The notes under the pieces: generated by a model
The model's database searches: none
Told to the model about the DNA's origin: nothing
Seen by the model: only the letters and a program-made list of their open reading frames with translations
Made by a program: the position numbers and the translations under genes
Shown here: piece by piece, positions 1 to 5,173 of the stretch
Layout: every line of letters begins with the position of its first letter
How positions within the stretch are numbered: position 1 is the stretch's first letter
DNA from: Planctomycetota bacterium
GTDB taxonomy: Bacteria > Planctomycetota > Brocadiia > SM23-32
DNA length: 5,173 nt
Reading direction: 5' to 3'
NCBI GenBank assembly: GCA_018334735.1
Contig: JAGXLK010000248.1
Span: 1 to 5,173 of the forward strand

Positions 1-60
1 GGGAAAGAGGAGCCAACCTCCGTCATATCACCCAGGTCGTTTTGGAACTTTCCGTGGATG

Positions 61-66
61 AAGGTG
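61..66 (+). promoter_or_regulatory. Ribosome binding site supporting the ATG at 72
   Basis: AAGGTG lies five bases before the ATG at 72 and is the reason for preferring this start. The ATG at 189 has only a GGAG directly abutting it, which is too close to work. The frame upstream of 72 is open, so the site is suggestive rather than decisive. Confidence 0.45.
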
Positions 67-71
67 AACCG

Positions 72-1757
72 ATGGTTTCTCTGAAAAAGTGCGAAGGGCG
101 GGCAGCGCCCCGCATCGGAATTCCCCAGCGTTTTGTTATCACCGACGAGGGCGTCGAATTTGCTCCGGCCCACAGAGAAGAACTGGAGATGTCGGTGCTC
201 AGTGAAATGGCAAATGCCATCGGGGGAGCGCTCGAACTTGAGCACGTTTTCGAACGAACGATGGACATCCTGGCGCGCGAATTGAAATTGAAACGAGGGA
301 CACTGGTCCTTCGCGATCCCTCTACAAGCCGGCTGAAGATCGAAGCGGCTCACGGTTTGAGCCCCACCGAAAAAGAAAAGGGAGAATATCAAATTGGAGA
401 GGGTGTCACGGGCAGAGTCGTAGAAACCGGGCAACCACTGTCGATTTCCGATATCAGTAAGGATCCGTTTTTTCTCAACCGGACAGGTGCCCGCGGACGG
501 ACTGAAGAAGGTCGTCCCGTTTCCTTCGTTTGCGTGCCCTTGCGCGTGGACGACGAAATTGTCGGTGCGATCAGCGTGGACAGGGAATTCGTCGACGAAG
601 AGGCTCTTGCCAAAGACCAGCGCCTGCTTCAGATCATCGCGTCCCTTGTCAGCCAGGCGATTAAGATAAACAGGATGGTCATGGTGCAGCGAGAGGAACT
701 CGTCGCTGAAAATCTACGGTTGCGGAAAGATCTGCAATCGAAATACAAATTCGGGAATATCGTCGCCGCCAGTGGAGCCATGCAAGATGTCGTGGCCACG
801 GCCTCAACCGTCGCCAAAAGCGATGCCAACGTTCTCATCCAGGGAGAAACGGGAACGGGGAAGGAACTGATCGCGAGCGTGCTCCACTACAACAGCGACC
901 GATCAGACGGCCCTTTCGTCAAGGTCAACTGCGGCGCGCTTTCGGAGAACCTGCTGGAAAGTGAACTGTTTGGACACGTGAAAGGCGCCTTCACCGGGGC
1001 GATCGAAGACCGCAAAGGGCGCTTTGAACTCGCCGATGAAGGAACGATTTTTCTGGACGAAATCGGAAGCATAGGGGAACGTCTCCAGGTCAAACTCCTG
1101 CGGGTCCTCCAGGAAAAAGAATTCGAAAAAGTCGGCGGGACAAAAACTATCAGTGTGGATGTGCGGGTTGTCGCGGCCACCAATGTGGATCTTGAAGAAC
1201 ATATGAAAAAAGGAACCTTTCGGGAGGACCTCTTTTACCGCCTCAACGTCATCCCGATCTTCATTCCCCCCTTGCGCGACCGCACCGATGACATCCCGTT
1301 CCTTGTTGATCACTTTCTCGAAAAATACAGCGAACGGTACGATAAAGATGTCTCCAAAATATCCCGGGAGGTCCTCGACACTTTCATGGAATACGCATGG
1401 CCGGGCAATGTGCGAGAGCTGGAGAGTTGCATCGAACGGGCGGTTGTTCTGAGTCAGAGCGGCACGATTCCTCTGAGTCTGCTGCCGATCAACATTCGCA
1501 TGCTTCCGGAAAGCCGCCGGGCCAAGGACACCATTGGGGAACCGGAAGAAGTCATACGCCGGCTGGTGAAAAGCCTCCGGAAATCCGGCACCAAAAATAA
1601 CCTCTACGACCGCATCATCTCCCGGGTGGAACGTTCCCTCATCAAACAGGTGCTGGAAAGCAACGATTACACCCAGACGAAAGCGGCGGAAGAACTCGGC
1701 GTGAGCCGGAACACCGTGCGCCGCAAGATCAAGGAACTGGGCATCTCTCAGCAGTAG
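72..1757 (+). CDS. NifA-like sigma-54 activator (GAF / AAA+ / Fis-type HTH)
   Basis: This is a sigma-54 enhancer-binding transcription activator. It binds upstream DNA and uses ATP hydrolysis to open promoters held by sigma-54 RNA polymerase. Residue numbers count from the ATG at 72 (561 aa). An N-terminal GAF sensor domain spans about 40-200, followed by a coiled-coil-like linker (about 200-225, [14 protein letters not shown]). The AAA+ domain spans about 230-465, with Walker A GETGTGKE (258-265), the sigma-54-contacting GAFTGA loop (305-310), Walker B GTIFLDE (324-330) and WPGNVREL (443-450). A C-terminal Fis-type HTH lies at about 531-558. The GAF-AAA-HTH order and the linker resemble NifA, but there is no receiver domain and no cysteine cluster like that of oxygen-sensitive NifA proteins. 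The recognition helix [11 protein letters not shown] is closer to NtrC. The ATG at 72 was chosen for its AAGGTG Shine-Dalgarno. The frame is open to the left edge, so an earlier start (TTG 42 or beyond) is possible; ATG 189 is a later option. The family call is secure, but ligand and targets are unknown. Confidence 0.93.
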   Translation: MVSLKKCEGRAAPRIGIPQRFVITDEGVEFAPAHREELEMSVLSEMANAIGGALELEHVFERTMDILARELKLKRGTLVLRDPSTSRLKIEAAHGLSPTEKEKGEYQIGEGVTGRVVETGQPLSISDISKDPFFLNRTGARGRTEEGRPVSFVCVPLRVDDEIVGAISVDREFVDEEALAKDQRLLQIIASLVSQAIKINRMVMVQREELVAENLRLRKDLQSKYKFGNIVAASGAMQDVVATASTVAKSDANVLIQGETGTGKELIASVLHYNSDRSDGPFVKVNCGALSENLLESELFGHVKGAFTGAIEDRKGRFELADEGTIFLDEIGSIGERLQVKLLRVLQEKEFEKVGGTKTISVDVRVVAATNVDLEEHMKKGTFREDLFYRLNVIPIFIPPLRDRTDDIPFLVDHFLEKYSERYDKDVSKISREVLDTFMEYAWPGNVRELESCIERAVVLSQSGTIPLSLLPINIRMLPESRRAKDTIGEPEEVIRRLVKSLRKSGTKNNLYDRIISRVERSLIKQVLESNDYTQTKAAEELGVSRNTVRRKIKELGISQQ

Positions 1758-1874
1758 CCCGTAATTCTCACAGTCAACAGAATGTCTGGCTTTTGTGAGA
1801 CAGGCTGTCGGGAAGCGCGAAAGATCTCTTTTCCGGTGTGCGTCTACCGTGTATTAAATCAGCCATTCAGGCCA
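1758..1874. other. Convergent intergenic gap, no clear terminator
   Basis: This 117-base gap separates the 3' ends of the activator gene and gdhA. A 7-bp inverted repeat (TCTCACA at 1766-1772, TGTGAGA at 1794-1800) encloses a 21-base loop and has no following T-run on the + strand. A small AAAGA/TCTTT dyad lies at 1820-1831. Neither is a convincing intrinsic terminator. Transcription from both sides may end by another mechanism or by a weak structure here. Confidence 0.4.
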
Positions 1875-3125
1875 TTACGACACCCAGCCCCGGAGTTTCA
1901 CCGCTTCCGCGACCCGTTCAACGGCCACCATATAGGCGGCCAGCCGCATGTGAACATCTTCCGACCGGGCAACTTCATAGACGTTGTGGAAGGCGGCGGT
2001 CATTTTCCGGTCCAGTTCTTCATTCGCTTTCTCTGCCGTCCAGTAGTGATTCGTGATATTCTGAACCATCTCGTAGTAACTGGCCGTCACGCCCCCGGCG
2101 TTGGCGAGGAAATCGGGGATGAAAAGCACGGAATTGTCGTGCAGAATTTCATCGGCCCCGGGGGTTTGCGGACCGTTCGCCAGCTCGCACGATATTTTCG
2201 CTTTGATTTCCGGGGCATTCGCCTCGGTGATAACGTTTTCCAAAGCAGCCGGGAAAAGGATGTCGACCGGCAGTTGAAGCAATTCTTCGTTTGTAATGGG
2301 TTCCGACCCCGGGAAATCGCCCACGGCCCCGGTTTCAAGCTTATGATTCACAAGGGCCTCGCAATCAAAACCATCTTCATCGATGATTCCACTCCGGCTA
2401 TCGCTCACCGCGATGATCTCACAACCCAGCAGGGAATGGGCGAGTAAAGCGGCGTATTGTCCTGCATTTCCGAACCCCTGGATGGCGACGCTCGCCCCTT
2501 CCGTCTCCAGACCGATGGCTTTTGCCGCTTCGCGGACGACATAGCAGCCACCGCGCGCCGTCGCATCTCCGCGCCCGAGCGAACCGCCGAGCGGTATGGG
2601 TTTGCCGGTGATCATTCCCGGCTCATGGCGCCCGCCATTCATCATTTCGTACTCATCCAGCATCCAACCCATGATCTGCGGGTTGGTGTAGACGTCCGGA
2701 GCCGGCACATCTTTGTGGTCGCCGACGATACGGCCGACCTGGCGGATGTAGGCGCGGCTGAGTCTTTCCAGTTCCGTCTCACTCATACTTTTGGGATCGC
2801 AGATTACGCCCCCTTTTCCGCCACCGAGTGGGATATCAACCACCGCCGTCTTCCAGGTCATCCACGCCGCCAGAGCGCGAACAGTCTCTATTGTCTCGTC
2901 GGGGTGGAACCGGATACCACCTTTACAGGGTCCTCGCGAATCGTTGTATTGAACGCGGAATCCCTGAAAAACTTTGGTGGATCCATCATCCATTTTCACG
3001 GGGAGAGTCACGCGGAACTCACGGAGCGGCCAGCGCAACAGTTCGTGCACCGGTTTGTCCAAATCCAATTTCTCAGCGGCAACGGCCAGCTGGTCCTGCG
3101 CCATCTTAAAAGGATCAAAAGCCAT
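1875..3125 (-). CDS. gdhA: Glutamate dehydrogenase (Glu/Leu/Phe/Val dehydrogenase family)
   Basis: This cytoplasmic enzyme reversibly interconverts 2-oxoglutarate plus ammonium and glutamate using NAD(P)H. At 416 aa it matches the short hexameric type found in Thermotoga and archaea, rather than the roughly 450-aa enterobacterial type. Visible motifs are KGGIRFHP (K68), WKTAVVDIPLGGGKGG (K92 and K104), VPAPDVYT (D144, the catalytic aspartate position), GGSLGRGDATARG (181-192), the Rossmann turn GFGNAG (217-222) and NAGGVTASYYEMVQN (342-356). All key residues are in place. The end of the second Rossmann strand (AVSDSRSG) does not settle NAD versus NADP use. The start is ATG with a CAGGAG Shine-Dalgarno seven bases upstream (3133-3138), and the stop is TAA. 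It diverges from the synthase-like gene and converges on the activator gene. A residue change near the active site is C67 where alanine is common (GPCKGG). The other possibility is a branched-chain or aromatic amino acid dehydrogenase of the same fold, which the motifs make less likely. Confidence 0.95.
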   Translation of the reverse strand: MAFDPFKMAQDQLAVAAEKLDLDKPVHELLRWPLREFRVTLPVKMDDGSTKVFQGFRVQYNDSRGPCKGGIRFHPDETIETVRALAAWMTWKTAVVDIPLGGGKGGVICDPKSMSETELERLSRAYIRQVGRIVGDHKDVPAPDVYTNPQIMGWMLDEYEMMNGGRHEPGMITGKPIPLGGSLGRGDATARGGCYVVREAAKAIGLETEGASVAIQGFGNAGQYAALLAHSLLGCEIIAVSDSRSGIIDEDGFDCEALVNHKLETGAVGDFPGSEPITNEELLQLPVDILFPAALENVITEANAPEIKAKISCELANGPQTPGADEILHDNSVLFIPDFLANAGGVTASYYEMVQNITNHYWTAEKANEELDRKMTAAFHNVYEVARSEDVHMRLAAYMVAVERVAEAVKLRGWVS

Positions 3126-3172
3126 AGTTAGACTCCTGCTTTCGAGTTATATATTTTCCTTAAAAGAGCCGA

Positions 3173-3201
3173 ATGGTAGCGCCTCTCACCGCCGTTGTCA
3201 A
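3173..3201 (-). promoter_or_regulatory. Sigma-70-type promoter of gdhA
   Basis: On the minus strand, TTGACA (3201-3196) is followed by a 17-base spacer (3195-3179) and TACCAT (3178-3173). The -35 box is perfect, the spacing is optimal and the -10 matches TATAAT at four of six positions. Transcription would begin near 3166, giving a leader of about 40 nt before the gdhA ATG. This implies that gdhA does not depend on sigma-54. No sigma-54 element with correct spacing faces gdhA. Confidence 0.8.
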
Positions 3202-3350
3202 ATCGCGGAGTGCGTTTTTTGTGCACTTGCATGGTTCTGCACCACAGGTCAACAGCACGCCTGGCGCTTTGCTGTGACACTCTTACCCACCTGCCCCCGC
3301 CGTACACAATTTTGACCCCACTGCGCTTACCGGGCGCGGTCCCGGGCTGT

Positions 3351-3367
3351 TGCACATCAATGGTGCA
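3351..3367. promoter_or_regulatory. NtrC-box-like activator site
   Basis: TGCACATCAATGGTGCA is a 17-base dyad of TGCAC, seven bases, then GTGCA. It has the length and half-sites of the NtrC consensus. By memory it is identical at 14 of 17 positions to a strong NtrC site upstream of enterobacterial glnA (TGCACTAAAATGGTGCA). Its centre (3359) is about 165 bases upstream of the predicted sigma-54 start site, which suits an enhancer. It is also about 193 bases upstream of the gdhA start and could act there too. The bound protein could be a distantly encoded NtrC or the activator encoded at 72-1757. Confidence 0.72.
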
Positions 3368-3368
3368 T

Positions 3369-3385
3369 TGTTCACTTAGTGTGCA
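3369..3385. promoter_or_regulatory. Possible second, degenerate NtrC-like site
   Basis: TGTTCACTTAGTGTGCA has a perfect right half (GTGCA) and a degraded left half (TGTTC against TGCAC). Its core is a palindrome, CACT-T-AGTG (3373-3381). It begins one base after the strong dyad, centre to centre 18 bases. Tandem sites of this kind often assist oligomerisation of enhancer-binding proteins. However, 18 bases is not a whole number of helical turns, so this is a tentative call. Confidence 0.35.
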
Positions 3386-3450
3386 GTATCTCGCGGACGT
3401 GCTCTTCGACTGTCAGAAAAAGGCTTTTGTTATAACGTTTTGTTTGACTG

Positions 3451-3525
3451 CATCTTACACCCTCGCCCTGCCCGCGGAGCTCCCTCCACTGGTCAGCTGG
3501 CACAGACTTTGCACCCATCTTACAC
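3451..3525 (+). repeat. Direct repeat CATCTTACAC, two copies
   Basis: An identical 10-mer occurs at 3451-3460 and 3516-3525, 65 bases apart. The first copy is preceded by TG directly and the second by TGCACC. The second copy spans the predicted sigma-54 start site near 3524. It could be a regulator site or the trace of a small duplication. No function can be assigned. Confidence 0.4.
3498..3513 (+). promoter_or_regulatory. Sigma-54 (RpoN) promoter of the synthase-like gene
   Basis: TGGCACAGACTTTGCA matches the -24/-12 consensus TGGCAC-N5-TTGCA exactly. GG lies at 3499-3500 and GC at 3511-3512, with the obligatory ten bases between them. The predicted start is an A near 3524, giving a leader of about 100 nt. 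This class of promoter is silent without an ATP-driven activator, which fits the NtrC-like dyad upstream and the activator gene nearby. Confidence 0.88.
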
Positions 3526-3548
3526 GAGTAGGAAAAGCATGACCGATC

Positions 3549-3599
3549 GGTGAGTCAGAGTGTATCACTGGATTTCAATGGAGAGAGTCACCTTTTTTT
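3549..3599 (+). terminator. Possible leader hairpin with T-run (attenuator-like)
   Basis: GGTGAGTC (3549-3556) can pair with GAGTCACC (3585-3592) as five pairs, one G-G mismatch and two more pairs. Seven T's follow directly (3593-3599). The 28-base interior can form a small AGTG/CACT hairpin (3559-3569). The 5' arm overlaps a perfect 10-base palindrome, ACCGATCGGT (3542-3551). A four-codon frame (ATG 3539 to TGA 3553, MTDR) preceded by AGGA ends inside that arm. The placement between the sigma-54 start and the synthase-like gene would suit attenuation, but the stem is long-looped and modest. Confidence 0.35.
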
Positions 3600-3623
3600 C
3601 GATGATTGTTCAGGAGACACCAG

Positions 3624-5173
3624 ATGAATTTGCAGCAGCCCAACGCTAACGAGTCGACGGGAACGAGAAACCGCAGTCGAGACGTGGTTCCGCAATCTGG
3701 TATTTGTACACGATGTATTGACGGATGCCGCGGCAATTGTGACGTCTTTCAGGCGTCCATGCGAGGTCGCGAGCTTCTTTATCCGGGGCCATTCGGGAGC
3801 ATGACGGCCGGAGCCGAAAAAGATTATCCGGTCGATTATTCGCATCTCAACATCATGGGTTACGCCATGGGGGCCCGCGGACTGCCTGAAGGAGCCGAGG
3901 CCGGACCTAATACCACTCTTTTCCCCGATGTTGATACCGAAACCGAGTATGGTGCGGACAATGACAAAGTTCGGTTGCAGGCCCCTGTTTTTACCGGGGC
4001 TCTGGGTTCAACCGAAGTCGCCGCGAAAAACTGGGACCATTTCGCCGTGGGCGCCGCTATCAGCGGCATCACACTCGTCTGCGGAGAAAACGTCTGCGGC
4101 GTCGACCCGCAACTGGAACGCGATGAAAACGGCAAACTGGTCGAATCCCCCGAGATGCGTCATCGTGTCGAGATTTACAGGAAGTTTCACAACGGCTATG
4201 GCGACCTGATCGTCCAGATGAATGTCGAAGACACGCGCCTGGGGGTTGCCGAATACGCCATTCAGGAACTCGGTGTCGAAACAATTGAACTCAAATGGGG
4301 TCAGGGCGCGAAATGCATCGGGGGTGAGATTCAGATCGACAATCTGGATCGCGCCCTCCAGCTGCAGGATCGAGGATATCTGGTCACGCCCGATCCTTCG
4401 TCTCCGTCCCATCAAAAAGCCTACAAAGAAGGTGAAATTAAGCACTTTGAAAGGCACTCCCGTCTTGGTTTTGTTGATGAAGAAGGATTCCACGCTGAAG
4501 TCGAACGCCTGCGCAATCTGGGGGCCAAACGCGTCACGCTGAAAACGGGAGCATACCCGATGCGTGAACTTGCTATGGCTCTCAAATGGGCATCCGACGC
4601 CAAACTCGATCTTGTGACGATTGATGGTGCGCCCGGAGGAACCGGCATGAGCCCCTGGCGGATGATGAACGAGTGGGGAATCCCCACGATCTATCTGCAA
4701 TCCATGGCGTGCGAACTCGCCCGCGAGCTCGACAACCAGGGCGCTTACGTGCCTGATCTTGCGATGGCCGGCGGGCTTTCCACCGAGGACCACATCTTCA
4801 AGGCTCTCGCCCTCGGCGCGCCCTACTTCAAATCCGTTTGCATGGGTCGTGCAATCATGATCCCGGGGATGGTGGGGAAAAACCTGGAAAACTGGCTGGA
4901 AAACGGCGAAAAACTCCCGAAAACCATCCGTCAACACGGCGAGCGGCCGGAGCAGATATTCCTTGACTACGAAGATCTCTGCGATGAGTTCGGGGAAGAT
5001 ACGGTCAAACAAATGCCTCTTGGCGCCATTGCCATGTACACCTTCGTCGACAAACTGAAAGTCGGTCTCCAGCAGTTGATGGCGGGTTCGAGGAACTTCA
5101 ACATTGAAGCCATCAGTCGGAAAGACCTGGCGGCCCTCACAAACGAAGCGGCCGAGATCACGGGACTGCCTTA
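3624..5173 (+). CDS. FMN-binding glutamate synthase-like protein (3' end cut by window)
   Basis: This resembles the FMN/synthase domain of the glutamate synthase large subunit, as a stand-alone protein with no glutaminase domain. Family members are usually annotated FMN-binding glutamate synthase family; their exact reaction is not settled to my knowledge. The ATG at 3624 has a CAGGAG Shine-Dalgarno seven bases upstream (3611-3616). No stop occurs in the 516 visible codons, and the sequence ends at TGLP. From memory of the family only about 10-25 residues are missing. Visible are an N-terminal cysteine cluster CTRCIDGCRGNC (C28, C31, C35, C39), APVFTGALGSTE (120-131), GENVCGVDP (154-162), ELKWGQGAK (222-230), TIDGAPGGTGMSPW (332-345), MAGGLSTEDHIFKALALGA (381-399) and LQQLMAGSRNF (482-492). 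The GGTG and AGG motifs correspond to flavin-phosphate-binding segments of the barrel. The CX5CX4C cysteines that hold the 3Fe-4S cluster in classical GltB are absent, so the N-terminal cluster may carry iron-sulfur or zinc. It is probably expressed from the sigma-54 promoter upstream. The family call is strong and the activity is uncertain. Confidence 0.9.
   Translation, partial: MNLQQPNANESTGTRNRSRDVVPQSGICTRCIDGCRGNCDVFQASMRGRELLYPGPFGSMTAGAEKDYPVDYSHLNIMGYAMGARGLPEGAEAGPNTTLFPDVDTETEYGADNDKVRLQAPVFTGALGSTEVAAKNWDHFAVGAAISGITLVCGENVCGVDPQLERDENGKLVESPEMRHRVEIYRKFHNGYGDLIVQMNVEDTRLGVAEYAIQELGVETIELKWGQGAKCIGGEIQIDNLDRALQLQDRGYLVTPDPSSPSHQKAYKEGEIKHFERHSRLGFVDEEGFHAEVERLRNLGAKRVTLKTGAYPMRELAMALKWASDAKLDLVTIDGAPGGTGMSPWRMMNEWGIPTIYLQSMACELARELDNQGAYVPDLAMAGGLSTEDHIFKALALGAPYFKSVCMGRAIMIPGMVGKNLENWLENGEKLPKTIRQHGERPEQIFLDYEDLCDEFGEDTVKQMPLGAIAMYTFVDKLKVGLQQLMAGSRNFNIEAISRKDLAALTNEAAEITGLP

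Larger units (their letters stand above)
3126..3623. other. Divergent control region between gdhA and the synthase-like gene
   Basis: These 498 bases hold no convincing protein gene. Short open frames here lack family-like sequence. The region contains the gdhA sigma-70 promoter (3173-3201), TGCAC-type half-sites (3222-3244), an NtrC-like dyad with a degenerate neighbour (3351-3385), a 10-bp direct repeat (3451-3460 and 3516-3525), a sigma-54 promoter (3498-3513) and a structured leader (3524-3623). The size and layout fit a sigma-54 system, which needs room for upstream activator sites and DNA looping. Confidence 0.75.

Noticed and set aside
1766..1800. Inverted repeat TCTCACA/TGTGAGA as terminator of the activator gene
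   Set aside because: The loop is 21 bases and no T-run follows, so it is not a credible intrinsic terminator.
1782..3131. Two long + strand open frames (1782-2447 and 2457-3131) opposite gdhA
   Set aside because: Their translations have no family resemblance and they mirror the well-supported dehydrogenase reading frame.
3228..3244. Possible sigma-54 promoter facing gdhA (minus strand TGGTGCAGAACCATGCA)
   Set aside because: GG and GC are separated by eleven bases rather than the strict ten, and both boxes deviate. A much better sigma-70 promoter lies closer to gdhA.
3330..3345. Hairpin CCGGG/CCCGG as a terminator
   Set aside because: Five pairs with a six-base loop but no T-run on either strand; probably incidental GC-rich sequence.
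3431..3436. TATAAC as a -10 box for an extra sigma-70 promoter of the synthase-like gene
   Set aside because: The only upstream -35 candidate (TCGACT at 3406-3411) is weak and spaced 19 bases, whereas the sigma-54 element is an exact consensus match.
3128..3542. Small open frames in the divergent control region (minus 3128-3355, plus 3195-3542)
   Set aside because: They overlap strong promoter elements, lack ribosome sites or protein-like sequence, and the region is better explained as regulatory DNA.
3126..3623. Canonical NifA upstream site TGT-N10-ACA
   Set aside because: Each TGT in the region was checked for ACA ten bases on and none fits. The nearest, at 3441-3459, has 13 bases between.
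4008..5012. 334-codon open frame on the minus strand opposite the synthase-like gene
   Set aside because: It has no recognisable family sequence and lies entirely antisense to a gene with clear conserved motifs. A GC-rich coding strand often leaves such frames open.

Overview
The window carries three genes of ammonia/glutamate metabolism and its control. They are a sigma-54-dependent activator (+ strand, left), a hexameric-type glutamate dehydrogenase (- strand, centre) and a stand-alone FMN-binding glutamate synthase-like protein (+ strand, right, cut by the window edge). GC content is moderate (mid-50s percent by eye), coding density is high and Shine-Dalgarno sequences are clear, so this is bacterial chromosome. 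The dehydrogenase is of the Thermotoga/archaeal-like short type. The synthase-like protein belongs to a family I associate mainly with anaerobes. Together these suggest an anaerobic or facultative Gram-negative-type bacterium using sigma-54 (deltaproteobacterial, PVC-like or a candidate phylum); I cannot place it more narrowly.

Layout: 72-1757 (+) encodes a NifA-like regulator with GAF, AAA+ and Fis-type HTH domains. 1758-1874 is a short convergent gap without a convincing terminator. 1875-3125 (-) encodes glutamate dehydrogenase. 3126-3623 is a 498-base divergent control region. 3624 to the right edge (+) encodes the FMN glutamate synthase-like protein, 516 codons visible and probably only a few residues short of complete.

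The divergent control region is the most informative part. The dehydrogenase has a textbook sigma-70 promoter (TTGACA, 17-base spacer, TACCAT). The synthase-like gene has a textbook sigma-54 promoter (TGGCAC, 5 bases, TTGCA). About 165 bases upstream of its predicted start site lies a 17-base dyad, TGCACATCAATGGTGCA, which closely matches the NtrC-binding consensus. The synthase-like transcript would have a leader of about 100 nt with a possible hairpin followed by seven T's.

Working model (inference): gdhA is made under ordinary growth, while the synthase-like gene is activated through sigma-54 by an enhancer-binding protein. The activator is either a distant NtrC or the regulator encoded here, whose recognition helix ([11 protein letters not shown]) resembles that of NtrC (RNTLTRKLKEL). 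No mobile elements, tRNA/rRNA genes, CRISPR arrays or phage genes are visible.
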